Shown here piece by piece: positions 10,201-21,085 of a DNA stretch of 64,000 nt; within the stretch, counting starts at the first letter, position 1; each line of letters starts with the position of its first letter. The notes under the pieces were generated by a model. It saw nothing but the letters and a program-made list of their open reading frames with translations. It was not told where the DNA came from and did not search any database. The position numbers were made by a program, and so were the translations under genes. The DNA is from Gari tellinella (Eukaryota > Mollusca > Bivalvia > Cardiida > Psammobiidae): assembly GCA_922989275.2 (NCBI GenBank), contig OV277871.1:28158693-28222692 (forward strand), given 5' to 3'.

Positions 10201-12455
10201 AATTTCTGTACTATTTCATTGGTATTTCTGTTATGGGTTAATGGAGCTTGAGTTAAATATATCATGGATGAATAGTTCATTAAGGTTCTTATTGAAACAA
10301 AACTAATGAAATGTGGCATTATGCTCTGATGTGGGGAATAACAGAATGTTATGTTATTTCAGGGCAAGCATTGTATACTGGACGTGAGTGCCAACGCTAT
10401 CAAAAGACTGCAGGTAGCCGGGTTGTATCCAATAGCAGTTCTTGTCAAGCCTAGGTCTATAGAATCCATAATGTAAGTACACATATATAACATACGATAG
10501 CTGACAGACCATTTCTTTATCTTTGATCAAAATAGCTGCTCTTAAGATATTATACAAGGCTCCAGATAAAGGGAGTGTTTCAAAATATACATTATATATA
10601 GAGGATCTTGCATGAGTGCTCATTAACTATCATTTTAATAAAAGAGTCAACTAAATCAATATGAGGTGAGCCTTATCAACGAGTTTATTTAAATGATAAA
10701 TAATGATCACAAATGTTAGATTAACACATCCGTCATATGTTTTTTCCCCCAAAAGTTGACGTTTATGATTATGTCATGGCAAATGACGTCTTTTGGTGGC
10801 CTACGTCATGCAGCGCTTGTGGACGAACATGTAGTGCCGGAGCCCAAATATTGAAATTTCAATATAATTTATTGATTTGCCTTATTGCACTGCCAGAGGC
10901 GGGTTTATATGTGATGTATATTTATATAGCATTTGTTTTTATGTACAATGTACTATAGTTATGTACATAATTATACAGTAAAACCTCTTTATTGATACCA
11001 CTTAAAAGAAGGCTAATTGATTACTTAAGATACAGATGACAGCTAAACACCTAATAATTAACCCAATTGTGGTCGTAATAGAGAGGTTTTACTGTAACTG
11101 AATAATTTATTTGCAGGGAAATGAACAAAAGAATCACAGAGGAGCAGGCGAGATTGTCGTATGACAGAACAATGAAACTAGAACAGGAGTTTGGAGAGTA
11201 TTTCACAGGTAACGTCTGCAGTTCTCTTCCACTATCACATAAAAACCCGTTTTACACAGTCGTTGTCATATTATCCTCTGCTGATATGTTTCGTCTTCTT
11301 TTACTTTTGAAAATTGAAATTTAATGAGTTTTTGACTTAGTAAACATTGATATAAGTGTCAAACAGTTTGGATCCTGATCAGATACTGCGTCATGCGGAA
11401 TCTGATCTGGATTATCTTAAACTGTTTGCAAATGGTAAGTGTTGTAGGCCCTTGCAGCCCTGAAACATTCAATAGAAAATAGAAAATACCTTTTAAATAT
11501 TATGCGTTTTTGACTTAGAAAACATTGATATGAATGCCAAACAGTTAGAATCCCTGATGGTCAGACGCTGTGTGACACAGCATCTGATCTGGATCCAAAC
11601 TGTTTGCATATGTTAAGTGTTGTAGCCCTTGCCCTGAAATATTAAATAGAAATACCAGATTACAATAGTCTTGTCCAAGTTTGCCTATCAAGAAGTGTTG
11701 TGTGTAGTATTTTGAAAATGATAGTGTAAATCAAAGGTGGAAGCCCTCTGTCCAGGGTCTTCACTGTGTGCATAAGTCATGTTTTTACAGGTACACTGTT
11801 TGTTTTGAGGAATTTATTTCAAAAACAATCATACAACATATAAAATCTTAGACTCTTTGCACGCTAGCGGCAAAATGGTGATTACCTTTGCAAACAGTCT
11901 GGATCCAGATGAGACGCTGCAATATGTAATGAGTTAAATATTCACCCCTGAAACATTTAATGGACAGTTCAAATTTCCAATTAAGTCTGGTCCACTTTTG
12001 ACTATTTAGAGTTGATTTCAACAAAATATTACAATACGACAAAATGTGCAGACCCTGATCAGAGGGCTCCTGTAGGAGCCCTCTGATCAGGGTCTACACA
12101 TTTTGAATAGGAAAGGTTTATTCTTCACTAGTACGCTGGTCGTAAATGCCGAGTATGATCGTCACCTGGGTTCAATAGGTTATAGCGCTCTGATCAGGTT
12201 CTACACTTCTTGCATAGGACAAGTGTACTCTATACAGGTACACCATATGTCAATGACAAGTACATTTGTTGATTGGGATGAAAGTGTTAAAATATATGGT
12301 GTTAGCCTCTTGTTTAATGACTGTATTGTTTGTTGTGTTGTCTTTCAGCTGTAGTACAAGGGGACACTGCCAATGATATCTATGCAAAGGTGAAGGAAGT
12401 GATCCGCGATCAGTCGGGCCCAGTTATCTGGGTACCATCCAAGGATAAACTATAG
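7126..12455 (+). CDS. DLG1: Discs large homolog (MAGUK), 3' part: guanylate-kinase-like domain
   Basis: Scaffold protein of cell junctions and synapses. Seven exons splice in phase: 7126-7215, 7837-7884, 8812-8913, 9618-9790, 10363-10472, 11117-11208 and 12349-12455 (TAG 12453-12455). They encode a variable linker, [10 protein letters not shown], then the whole guanylate-kinase-like fold: [80 protein letters not shown] and the end [10 protein letters not shown]. The P-loop reads GPLKDR, not GxxGxGKS, so as in other MAGUKs it should bind phosphopeptides and not phosphorylate GMP. Match to vertebrate DLG1 is close and colinear; the PDZ, SH3 and L27 exons must lie left of the window. Which vertebrate paralogue it is closest to cannot be told from here. 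Confidence 0.93.
7837..7884 (+). CDS. DLG1: DLG1 exon, hook before the GK domain
   Basis: 48 nt, TTCCAG before and GTAAGT after. Encodes [16 protein letters not shown], matching the vertebrate EEYVLSYEPVNQQE segment. Confidence 0.88.
7910..8090. repeat. MITE family D in DLG1 intron
   Basis: Complete: CAGGGCTCCAGATAAGAGGG to TATCTGGATCCCTG; centre CATCTTCGAGACGATTC with its partner ATTAGC-like strand partly lost. Confidence 0.75.
8155..8325 (+). mobile_element. tRNA-derived SINE
   Basis: A tRNA-Leu/Ser-like head (GGCCTCCATGGCCGAGAGGT as box A region; GTGGGTTCAAGTC as box B) is followed by a body with CCTCCTAGCTGGCTTGCGG and TGTGCCTGAAACAGTG. The same body occurs inverted at 34225-34385. Confidence 0.7.
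8400..8475. repeat. Family C core
   Basis: Hairpin AAAGTAAAGCAGAAAGCT, AGG, AGCTTTCTGCTTTACTTT. Confidence 0.7.
8530..8765. repeat. TTAA MITE family A in DLG1 intron
   Basis: Begins TTAACCCATTACCCCATAG, ends ATTGGGTAATGGGTTCAA; centre TGTGCCTTAAGACACA. Confidence 0.8.
8812..8913 (+). CDS. DLG1: DLG1 exon, start of GK domain
   Basis: 102 nt after TTGCAG, before GTAAGT. Encodes [18 protein letters not shown].. to EKFGSCVP, including the degenerate P-loop. Confidence 0.95.
9060..9145. repeat. Half of palindromic repeat J
   Basis: GGTTATAAAGCGTTTGAG and GATTGGTCAGATTTGAGC match one strand of the full hairpin at 29341-29490. Confidence 0.5.
9293..9338. repeat. Hairpin in DLG1 intron
   Basis: AATCTTAATGGTTAAGGG, then CGGAGCC, then CCTTCTTAGCCATTAAGATT. 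Fits no MITE family recognised here. Confidence 0.5.
9618..9790 (+). CDS. DLG1: DLG1 exon, GMP-binding subdomain of GK
   Basis: 173 nt after CACCAG, before GTAAGT. Encodes [20 protein letters not shown].. through [13 protein letters not shown]. Confidence 0.96.
9900..9985. repeat. Family E core fragment
   Basis: GCAAACAGTTTGGATCCAGA, GAGACGCC, and a diverged complement ending ATTGTTTGACACTG. Confidence 0.6.
10363..10472 (+). CDS. DLG1: DLG1 exon, GK core
   Basis: 110 nt after TTTCAG, before GTAAGT. Encodes [17 protein letters not shown].. to RSIESIM. Confidence 0.96.
10976..11097. repeat. Family C, core deleted
   Basis: Both outer arms (ACAGTAAAACCTCTTTATTG and AATAGAGAGGTTTTACTGTA) are present but the central hairpin is missing. 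Confidence 0.65.
11117..11208 (+). CDS. DLG1: DLG1 exon, GK alpha-helical part
   Basis: 92 nt after TTGCAG, before GTAACG. Encodes [17 protein letters not shown].. QEFGEYFT. Confidence 0.95.
11322..11660. repeat. 178-bp direct tandem duplication with E-type hairpins
   Basis: TTTTTGACTTAG recurs at 11329 and 11507, and each unit carries a CAAACAGTTnGGATCC-type hairpin and the tail AGTGTTGTAGnCCCTTG. The two hairpins have diverged. Confidence 0.6.
11935..12235. repeat. Family B, diverged
   Basis: The perfect central hairpin 12041-12106 (CAGACCCTGATCAGAGGGCT and complement) sits between diverged B arms; left arm fused to a half E element at 11850-11935. Confidence 0.65.
12349..12455 (+). CDS. 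DLG1: DLG1 terminal coding exon
   Basis: 107 nt after TTTCAG. Encodes [18 protein letters not shown].. to [10 protein letters not shown], then TAG at 12453-12455. The ending matches the vertebrate WVPAKEKL terminus. Confidence 0.96.
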
Positions 12456-12577
12456 ACTGCTCATAGGGGAACCGTCACAATTACTACAGAGAGAGAGAGT
12501 GTGTACAGATTGAACGACCCTCTACAGTAGTTAAAGACTGGAATGTTATTGTGGTTGTAAATCTGTGAGCAGACTCG

Positions 12578-12771
12578 GAGCTCCAGATATCGTGAGTTTT
12601 TTTCAAATTTCAAAATCCTTATTTCTCAACCAAACCCTATGGTGTGACCACTCATTAGAATCGTCTCTGCGAGACGATTCTAATGAGTAGTCACACCATA
12701 GGTTTTGGTTGAGTAATAAAGAGGAAATAGGTTTGAAAGGTTCGGTTTACTCGCGTTTATCTGGAGTCCTG
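12578..12771. repeat. MITE family D
   Basis: Hairpin 12639-12703: CCCTATGGTGTGACCACTCA, AATCGTCTCTGCGAGACGATT and partner. Confidence 0.75.
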
Positions 12772-13097
12772 CCGGACATTGATGAAGGAGAGCTGGTAGA
12801 AAAAAAATAAGAACCAATAGTCGTACTGACGGACTGCATTCCTTTCTGTGAAACGAACAAAACAAAACAAAAACAGACAAGTCGTGTCGGGTGTCAAGTT
12901 GTTTTTTTATTCTCATTGTTTTTTTTGTTTTTTTTTAACATGGAGATATGACTAAGAGTATTTCTTCCATGGAGTGAAACGTTGACTACCTGTAACACAG
13001 CGTTATATTTGGGGTGAATTGTGATCCCCGCAATGTTTTTAAGTGCCCATATCCAAACAGCGGTTAACTCAATTGGTTCTATGTGTTGTAAGGTCAA

Positions 13098-13287
13098 GGG
13101 TTGCTCCTGATAAAGAGAGAGTAGTTCAAATACTAAAATCTTTATGCCTGCACATTTCTATGTTATGACTATATTCATGAGAATTGTCTCGTCGAGGCGA
13201 TTCTTATGAGTAGTCACAGCGTAGTATTTGGTTGTGACATACATAAAATGTGTGAATTTAGTTTACTCCCTCTTATCTGGTGCCCTG
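13098..13287. repeat. MITE family D, diverged
   Basis: Left arm TTGCTCCTGATAAAGAGAG, right arm TTTACTCCCTCTTATCTGG; hairpin loop GTCTCGTCGAGGC. Confidence 0.65.
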
Positions 13288-13619
13288 CGGACTCAAGGAC
13301 CTTTCCCACAGGTTTAACCCCCCATGTTCTTTAAACCTATTCTCCATGTTCTGAAAGGGTTTTCAAAGTGGAATTTTACTACATTGTTTTGATAAAAAAA
13401 TACATTTTTAGGTCTTTCATAAATTCGAGAAGGAAATGTTTTTACTCATCGAAAGAGTTTTGGAAAACAAACACCTTATTACTGTGTTTGGGTCGTGTTA
13501 GATTTACTATCACTGTAGTACAGAAAAATCCTTCTAGTACAACCACTAAAAATAAGGCTGATTGATTGTTAAAAAGACAGGTTAGGGTTAAAACTTTCTG
13601 TTTTTACATTCACCTTGCT

Positions 13620-13872
13620 TTAACCCTTTACCTGATAGCATTGTTTCTAGTATTGAAGATATGTGACTACTTGAAGCAGGTTGAAAGTAAAGCAGAATGC
13701 GCCCAAAGGCGCATTCTGCTTTACTTTCAGCCTGCTTTAAGCTAATAACTGCTAGAATAAGGAAAGTATTAAATATGACACATATTCATAACGGTATAAT
13801 TTGGAACTATTTTCTTCAGCGGATGAATAAAATGAATATGTTAAAAGACGCTTCTATAAGGTAAAGGGTTAA
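13620..13872. repeat. TTAA MITE family A, inserted in a C element
   Basis: Both TTAA ends intact; centre GCGCCCAAAGGCGC. Left of it lies half a C core (13590-13622), right of it the C arm GAGAGGTTTTACTGT (about 13931-13947). Confidence 0.8.
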
Positions 13873-14093
13873 GCAGCCTTTAAACTGTCTTAAACACCTG
13901 AAAATTAACACAACTTAGTGGTTATAATAGAGAGGTTTTACTGTATAATATTTTTCTGCAGTAAATTAAAGAATCTTTTTGCACCAGCACCAAAGTATTG
14001 CTTACAAGAAGCAGTTTTCATAATCATATTATTTTTCAAGTACATTTGTACAGTCAAACATGTATTTTGTTTGCCATTCTTTAAAGGGTCCTT

Positions 14094-14559
14094 TTAACCC
14101 ATGACTCCATAGTTTGATTCTAGTTTTTAAGAGGGCTGACCACTTAAAACAGGTTGAAAGTAAAGCAGAAGCTCCTTAAGGGGCATTCTGCTTTTTTTTC
14201 AGCATGCTTTAAGCTACCAACTGCTAGAATATAAAAAAATATATTTCTTATAATAAATATATTCATGACTAAATGAATTTAAACTATTTTTAGCAGTGGA
14301 AGAATACATTTAACCCTTAGCCCGCCAAATAAATTGTCGTCTGCTATATTTCTCGTCTGCTTCAAGTTTCAAAGTTGCTCAAAGTTGCTCAAAATTGCTG
14401 AAAATGTTGTCCGAGTGTCAAACAGCTTGGATCCGGATGAGACGCCAAGTTACTCGGCGTCTCATCCGGATCCAAGCTGTTTGCATATGAAGCTATAGTC
14501 GTGATTGGCAGGCTAAGGGTTAAGTTGTAAAAATGTCTATCTGTGGAGTAATGGGTTAA
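14094..14559. repeat. TTAA MITE family A, host of an F insertion
   Basis: Left part 14094-14309, right part 14524-14559, interrupted in the right arm by family F. Confidence 0.75.
14310..14523. repeat. TTAA MITE family F nested in A
   Basis: Flanked by TTAA at 14310-14313 and 14520-14523; removal plus one TTAA restores the A arm. Perfect hairpin GAGACGCCAAG..CTCGGCGTCTC apart from one mismatch. Confidence 0.85.
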
Positions 14560-14649
14560 GACTTGTGACAACTTAAAGCAGAACAAAGGTAAAGCAGAGC
14601 CCCAGTGAATATTTCAATTTAGATAATTTCTTTTTTCAAAGTCGAACTC

Positions 14650-14775
14650 GATGATGTGACTTCTCATTAGAATTGTCTCTTTGAGATGATTCTAACGAGT
14701 TGTAACAAGACAGTGGTTAATCGATAAATGGAGAAATGTGTGGTTTATTGAATTACGCTCTCATCTGAAGACCTT
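14650..14775. repeat. Family D remnant
   Basis: TGTGACTTCTCATTAGAATTGTCTC and partner, right arm ACGCTCTCATCTGAAGACC. Confidence 0.5.
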
Positions 14776-14785
14776 GGTTAAAAAC

Positions 14786-15563
14786 TGCTTTACTTGTGGT
14801 CTGTATTGAGTTTTACCTGACTTCTTATTTGGTCAGATTGTAGGTGAAAGCTTGACACAAGTTTTGTCTGTAAGCCTGAATGGCTAAGTCCCTAGAAATA
14901 ACAAAAATGATGTGTATGTACATTACCATAATGTCTTATCATAGATGTGAATATTCATGCATCTGTTTATCATTTTCCAACATTTTCAATGACTTCTAAG
15001 TGAGAATCATAGTCGTGTTAACTGTGCATTTAAAACTTGAGGCTGCTTGAGATGAATAAAGACTTTTTGTCTGCATGCAGCAATATGAAAGATGGACAAT
15101 CCTGAGAAGGGAGGCTACTCTTGCTGGACTTGTTTAGGTACAAGGGAGATAATGCTGCTCAAGATGGGGATAGTAAGGGAGACAAATGAAAAATTGCATG
15201 TCTAAAATCAAATGTGGAATAGCCCACAGTGTTGTTCCTGATTATTCTGTCCGTAGCACATTGTTTCTTGTCCTATCATTATTTCTTGTATCATGTGTGA
15301 GAGGGGATGATGAATATTCATTAATTTCATACCTAACCTCAAGCGAGTTCTTATTTTTATGATTTTTGAAAAGTTACTGTCCTTGTATAGTTGGTCCCCT
15401 CATTCGGGAGTCATTGTATGGTTGTAAGCAAAGAGTTTTGGCCAAAACATGAAAATCTGATTGGAGCAAAGAAATATACAAGTTGTGCAAGAAAAATATT
15501 CTCAGATTGCAAACATTGAAAACCAGGTCAGCTACACTGTTCTAGGTTACAACCTGCTTTAAT
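14786..15563. other. Non-coding stretch
   Basis: Nothing recognised apart from the AATAAA at 15055-15060. Confidence 0.35.
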
Positions 15564-15585
15564 CCCCCCCCCCCCCCCCCCCCCC
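15564..15585. repeat. Homopolymer C tract
   Basis: About 22 consecutive C. The length is prone to sequencing error. Confidence 0.9.
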
Positions 15586-15599
15586 AACTTGTTTTCAGG

Positions 15600-15836
15600 A
15601 CTGCAGCTTAATGATTTAAGAATGCTAAAAGTAAAGCAAATTGTGGCAAAAGGCTTGTTCTGCTTTATTTTCAGTCTCCTTTAAGCTACCATCTGCTAGG
15701 ATATAGAAAATATTTCATATGGGGTATACTCATGACTGTATAAAGTCAAATTATTTTCTTCACGCAGGAATGAATTAAAGGCATAAAATGCCTATTTATG
15801 ATTCATGGTCATGGTTCAAGTGACTGATTAAGATAG
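15600..15836. repeat. Family A, diverged
   Basis: CTAAAAGTAAAGCAAATTGTG with partner CTTGTTCTGCTTTATTTTCAG; right arm ends GGTCATGGTTCAA. Confidence 0.6.
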
Positions 15837-16299
15837 GTTTACTACGAACTGATTTGTAAACACAGTAGCAGATCTCGGTCTTCACAGTGTGCAGCATCTA
15901 GAACTACAGTTCTCCTAACATCATTGTTTATAGCGGCTAGCAATAATACAATAAAAAGAAGTATTTGAATATTTAATTGAATGGATGTTATGTAGGAACA
16001 TTCTTTCTTCTAGTACCATTTAACCGACATCATTGTAACCATATAATCAAAGAAAGGCCTAAATCAGAAAGATATATTTTATATTTAATAAGCTCCTCAG
16101 ATTGCTGCTATATCTCACAGTGTCCGTTTAATTGGGTAAGACACAAAAAACTTCAAATATGTGTATGTGAAACTGTTTGATCTTAAAGATTGTTCATGAA
16201 ATTTCCCCAATACATGTATCCCTAAATTCTGCTAATGAATAAGTATTAAGCAGCCAATCAAAGAAGATTAATGGCCTTTAAAACATGTAGTAGCTAGAT

Positions 16300-16365
16300 G
16301 CAGGACAAAAGTAAAGCAGGAAACTCCTTTAAGAGCTTCATGCTTTACCTTTGTCCTGCATGAAA
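16300..16365. repeat. Family C core variant
   Basis: GCAGGACAAAAGTAAAGCAG and partner CTTTACCTTTGTCCTGC. Confidence 0.6.
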
Positions 16366-16378
16366 GAGTTTTGTGTAT

Positions 16379-16519
16379 TTAACCCATTAACACATAAGCG
16401 ATAAACAATTCTCAATGCTTATCTCAATACATGCTAGCGGATAAAAGTGTGTTGAAATCAGTCAGTATGAGAATATTGCGCAATGTGTCAATATGAGTCA
16501 GTATGGCTTAATGGGTTAA
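16379..16519. repeat. TTAA element family K
   Basis: 141 bp, TTAACCCATTAACACATAAG to GGCTTAATGGGTTAA, no long central hairpin. It shares its right TTAA with the next element. Confidence 0.65.
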
Positions 16520-16737
16520 AGCATTGAACCCTAGTGACCAGTACACTTGTCTTATATTAACAGTGAACCTGTGATGAGTACACTTGTCCTATGCAAACAG
16601 TTAAGACCCAGATCAGAGGGCTCCTTATGGAGCCCTCTGATCAGGACCTGCACTATTTGTCAAATAATCTTGAATAAACAAGACTGAATTGGAAACTGAA
16701 CTTGTTCATTTAAGTTGTCACGGGTGAATGAGTTAAA
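16516..16737. repeat. TTAA MITE family B
   Basis: Begins at the TTAA shared with family K; hairpin GGGCTCCTTATGGAGCCC; ends GAATGAGTTAA. Confidence 0.75.
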
Positions 16738-17069
16738 AAGCTCAATGCTTATTCAATAATTGGATGCTTCAGACCAGTCCTGTGTGTATTATAGAGTGCT
16801 GGCGAGGCAATGCTTTGTCTGAAACAGTGTTTTGTATATAATAGTGCACTTATAAAGGCCTCCAGTGGGCGGGGCTTCTTTTACTTCCATATATTACAAT
16901 ATCATGTTATCATTTTAGGAAATTTTAAACGTCATTGTATGGTTATTTCATTTATCAACCAAAAACGTGTAAATTATACTCAAATGACCATATCAGTGGG
17001 ACTTTGTATATATTAGCATATGTACATATTGGTTTTTATTAACATTATTCGTGTTTTAAATGGAGCAAT

Positions 17070-17262
17070 CAGGGCTACCAGATAAGGGGAGTATTTCAAA
17101 AACTAAAATCTTTATGTCTGCAGTAAACCCCATGGTGTGACTACTCATTAGAATCGTCTCAAAGAGACGATTCTAATGAATAGTCACACCATAGGGTTTA
17201 GTGCAGAAACATAGGAGTAAATGTTAAAAACTTGAGCTTACTCCCCCTTACCTGTATCCCTG
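17070..17262. repeat. MITE family D
   Basis: Hairpin GAATCGTCTCAAAGAGACGATTC, complementary change in both strands relative to other D copies. Confidence 0.8.
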
Positions 17263-17660
17263 GGGCAGTTTTTGTGTACCGTATCAGCTGTTAGTAGAGA
17301 GATGGGATCTAGAGTGCAATTAGGTTTTGTCAAAGTTTAATTGTGTGACGGAATGAAATCCTTCAAGTCAAAAAACACAACTTCATTTTTATTTCCTTTC
17401 TACCATTGTTTTTGTCTGCATATTTGAGCAAATGAAATCTTCATATCACTCACATTTAGCCACGGAAGGCAAGTTTTGACTAAGCTTTGTATGTATACTT
17501 GTGTGATTAAACACAACTAAACTCTGACTGTAAGTAAATAAAATGGAAACATAATGCATTTCAAATGAAGAAAAACCTGTATTAATCGACCCTTCAAAAA
17601 TGATATACATGTACATATATCTGTAGCCTACAGGAGCTTTCTGCATACTTTTTACCTGCA

Positions 17661-17901
17661 TTAACCCATTACCCCATAAATATGCCTATAATTTATTCAT
17701 CCACTTAAGAAAATAGTTCCAATTTATACTGTCACAAATAAGAATCATAAGAAATATTTTCTATATTCTATCAGATAATAGCTTAAAGCAGGCTGAAAGT
17801 AAAGCAGAATGCGCCTTAAGGCACATTCTGCTTTACTTTCAACCTGCTTTAAGTGGTCACCTATTTTCAAACTAGAAACTGGCTATGGGGCAATGGGTTA
17901 A
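17661..17901. repeat. TTAA MITE family A
   Basis: Complete, TTAA 17661-17664 and 17898-17901; centre GCGCCTTAAGGCAC, one stem position mispaired. Confidence 0.85.
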
Positions 17902-18075
17902 GGCGCCACCCGCCAATAAAGATCATGAGGCTTCTTCATTCATTGGCCATGGTTTAACTGTAAATGCATTATACCAGAGCATATGGTTCATTGGACTGCA
18001 GTATTATATACTGGTGCATTATATCAAAACAGTTGAACATCCTATCTGTATTTTTAAGGAGTGGGTTGAGGTGTC

Positions 18076-18319
18076 TTAACCCATTACCCCATAGCCTGTT
18101 TCTACTTTTGAAAATAGTTGACCACTTCAAGCATGTTGAAAGTAAAGCAGAATGTGCCTAAAGGCACATTCTGCTTTACTTTCAGCCTGCTTTAGGCTAT
18201 CATCTACTAGAATATAGGAAATAGTTCTCATCATACATATTCATAACTGTATAACTATTTTCCTCAGGGGAGAAATAAATAAAAAGCATAAAAAGGGTTA
18301 TTTATGGGGTTATGGGTAA
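18076..18319. repeat. TTAA MITE family A
   Basis: TTAACCCATTACCCCATAG start; centre GTGCCTAAAGGCAC; right end GGGGTTATGGGTAAA degraded. Confidence 0.8.
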
Positions 18320-18519
18320 AGGCACGACTGTGGAGGAAAGGGTCTACAATATTGCTAGTGTTTACTGATAGAAAATGAGTGTTCATATTGACTGTGCTTG
18401 AACGTGCCATAAAGCATTTGATACAAAATCTAGTTCCATAGTTTACTTTCTTATTTCACTCTATTAGTGGAGAAGATGTTTTTCTTTTCCAATAAACTCC
18501 TTTTGTGGTAAACAATGAC

Positions 18520-18598
18520 TTGATTGCAAACAATTTGGAGCCAGATCAGACGCCGGGTGGCCCGGCCTCTAATCAGGTTCCAAATTGCTTGCCTCTCA
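18520..18598. repeat. Family E core
   Basis: GCAAACAATTTGGAGCCAGA, GACGCCGGG, TGG, CCCGGC and partner. Confidence 0.65.
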
Positions 18599-18784
18599 AA
18601 TTCAAATAAATTGAGAGAATTTTCAAAAAGCCCACATTTTTCTGCATTTTATTGCAGTGTTGTTTTGTTGTTTTTTTTCGTTTAAAATGTGATTTATTTA
18701 AAAACATCTTCGCCACTTTATGTATCAAGTTTGGTGTATGAAATGCATTACAAAGACAGAAAACGCAACATTTGGCCATTATAC

Positions 18785-18999
18785 ATAAACTCTTTGCACG
18801 CTAGCGGCGGATTCGTGATTATCTGTGCAAACAGTTTGGATCCTGATGAGACGCCGCGTAATGCGGCGTCTCATAAGGATCAAACCTATTTGACACTCTG
18901 ACCCTGTTGTAAAAAGAAATTTTTAAAATTCAATTCTAAGGACAGTTGCAGACGACAATTTTGGCAGACAAAAAAAATACCCAGCACGCAAAGAGTTAA
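18785..18999. repeat. TTAA MITE family E
   Basis: Ends AACTCTTTGCACGCTAGC and CCAGCACGCAAAGAGTTAA. Core: CAAACAGTTTGGATCCTGAT, GAGACGCCGCG, TAA, TGCGGCGTCTC. It shares the CAAACAG stem end with families B and F although the outer arms are unrelated. Confidence 0.8.
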
Positions 19000-19186
19000 C
19001 ATATCAGTTGATTTGGCTCCAGACTCTTTGCCATGTTTCAAATGTTTTCTTTCGTATGATGCAGCTCATATTGTTTTGCTCTGCACTAATTTCACAATGT
19101 TTATAGTATACCTGCATTTTCTACTATCACTTCATTATGTAGACAGGTTGAAACGAAAACATGTACATGCTGTAAGAAAATGAACA

Positions 19187-19436
19187 TTAACCCTTTACCC
19201 CATAGTATATTTCTAGTATTGTAGAAAGGTGACCACTTAAAGCAGGTTGAAAGTAAAGCAGAATGCGCCTTAAGGCGCATTCTACTTTACTTTCAGCCTG
19301 CTTTAAGCTTCCATCTGCTAGCATATGGAAATTTTTTCTTATAAAACATATTCTGAATGATTAAATTGGAACTATTTTCTTAAGTGGATAAATATATTAT
19401 ATGCGCTAAAAGGCGCTTCTATGTGGGAAAGGGCTA
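19187..19436. repeat. TTAA MITE family A
   Basis: TTAACCCTTTACCCCATAG start; centre GCGCCTTAAGGCGC. Confidence 0.8.
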
Positions 19437-20049
19437 ATTAGTTATATTGATATCTGTTTGGTATTGTGTAAACGTGAGAATATGTGCATGTACTTTTCTA
19501 TTAAAATTGTCGGATAAGCTGTTGCGATTATTTACGAAACAAGTAGTGATAGAGACAGGGTTTTTTGTGACGGTCAATTTAGATAATCTGTAAAGCTTTC
19601 AATAAGACTTAAAATCAAAATGATTTTTTTTAAACTTTATACTTTGAACATGTGAAACTGATTCATGAACACGATTTTTATTTGAGTTGAAGCCACAATT
19701 ATTTATAGTAGATCCCAGATATAATTTGTAGTCGAAAGTATTTCTTGTAGTTTTAATTAACTCCCCTCTCCCCCACCTACGAGTTGTGACCCATAACTAG
19801 CCATAATTATGTATGAATACGTTGTACAGTTGAGAAGCGTTAGGCTGCACTACAGTTCCATTATTGTCGTGATTAGCAGCCATTTTATGAGTGTGAGTGA
19901 GCGAGTGTTAAGAGCTATACATGTCAGAGACGAGGCTTTGTTATTGAACCTTGATCCCACACATCTAAAGAAGAGACAAAAAGAGCCCACATTTCTATTG
20001 TACAACACAAGCCTACTATAACAACACTGAAATGAAGACTTGTTCATAG

Positions 20050-20155
20050 TATTAAAGACAAGTGACACCTTAAAGCAAGATGAAAGTAAAGCAGAAAGCT
20101 CCTATAGGAGCTTTCTGCTTTACTATCATCCTGCTTTAAGCTGCTGCCTGTGTTT
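20050..20155. repeat. Family C core
   Basis: AAAGCAAGATGAAAGTAAAG, GAAAGCTCC, TATA, GGAGCTTTC and partner ATCCTGCTTTAAG. Confidence 0.75.
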
Positions 20156-20554
20156 GACTAAAATCAAGCATCCTTTCAAATGGTCAAAATAAAGCAATTT
20201 TTCTGTATCTAAACGAAATGTAGATTTTAACGAGTCTGCAGTATTGTGTATTTGAATTGAATAGTTGAGCAAGGCTAAAGAATTTGTCAGTACCATGAAT
20301 TAAAACATTGAGTTAGAATGTAATAACTTAACCACTCTCAGTTTTTGAATCAGGGTTATGTTAATGTATGCCTCTTTTCTGTGAAATGTTTGGAAGAATA
20401 TTATAGCTAATAAATTGGATACCATAGCTAATAGTTGTTTTCAAGTCTTTAAAGCCAAAACATTGTTCCTGGTAACTCGTATTAAGCCATGTTATAACAT
20501 ACATGCAGTTGATCTTGTGTTGGGCAACTACCAATAGGAGAACCATGCAGACTC

Positions 20555-20632
20555 CTTAACACAAATGACTGCTTAATGCAGGATATGAAAATACAGGAAG
20601 CTTTCTACATTATTTCTATCCTTCATTAAGCA
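20555..20632. repeat. Family C remnant
   Basis: TTAATGCAGGATATGAAAAT with partner TTTCTATCCTTCATTAAG. Confidence 0.5.
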
Positions 20633-20679
20633 ACCATGTGTATCAAATACTGTACATGAGTCTTCTGTGGATTGGTCCG

Positions 20680-20931
20680 TTAACCCATTACCCTATAGCC
20701 TGTTTCTTGTATTGAATATATGTGACCACTTAAAGCAGGTTGAAAGTAAAGCAGAATGTGCCTTAAGGCACATTCTGCTTTACTTTCAGCCTACTTTAAG
20801 CTATTATCTACATGGATAAAGAAAATATTTCTTATGGCACATATTCATGACTGCACAAAACAGAACTGTTTTTTTCAGTGGAGGAATATTTTAGAGGCGT
20901 AAAAAAGCGTATTTATAGGGTAAGGTGTTAA
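20680..20931. repeat. TTAA MITE family A
   Basis: Complete; centre GTGCCTTAAGGCAC. Confidence 0.85.
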
Positions 20932-20984
20932 TACTTGATTGACTGCATTGTAAATTCACACATTATGCTCATAGCATTAAAAAC

Positions 20985-21085
20985 ACATCCCGATCTCTCC
21001 ATCAAACCCTATTTTGTTACTACTCATTATCATAGATCGAAGAGACCATTCTAATGAGTAGTCACAACATGATTAGATGGGGACA
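20985..21085. repeat. Family D fragment
   Basis: AAACCCTATTTTGTTACTACTC-like strand and partner GAGTAGTCACAACATGATT. Confidence 0.5.

Larger units (their letters stand above)
12456..15080 (+). other. DLG1: Presumed DLG1 3' UTR and downstream DNA
   Basis: No further coding sequence. Holds two D elements, an A element, a nested A/F pair and homopolymer runs. An AATAAA at 15055-15060 is one candidate polyadenylation signal; I cannot show that it is used. Confidence 0.35.

Noticed and set aside
15564..15585. C tract as a biological signal
   Set aside because: Homopolymer runs of this length are common in low-complexity DNA and unreliable in assemblies.
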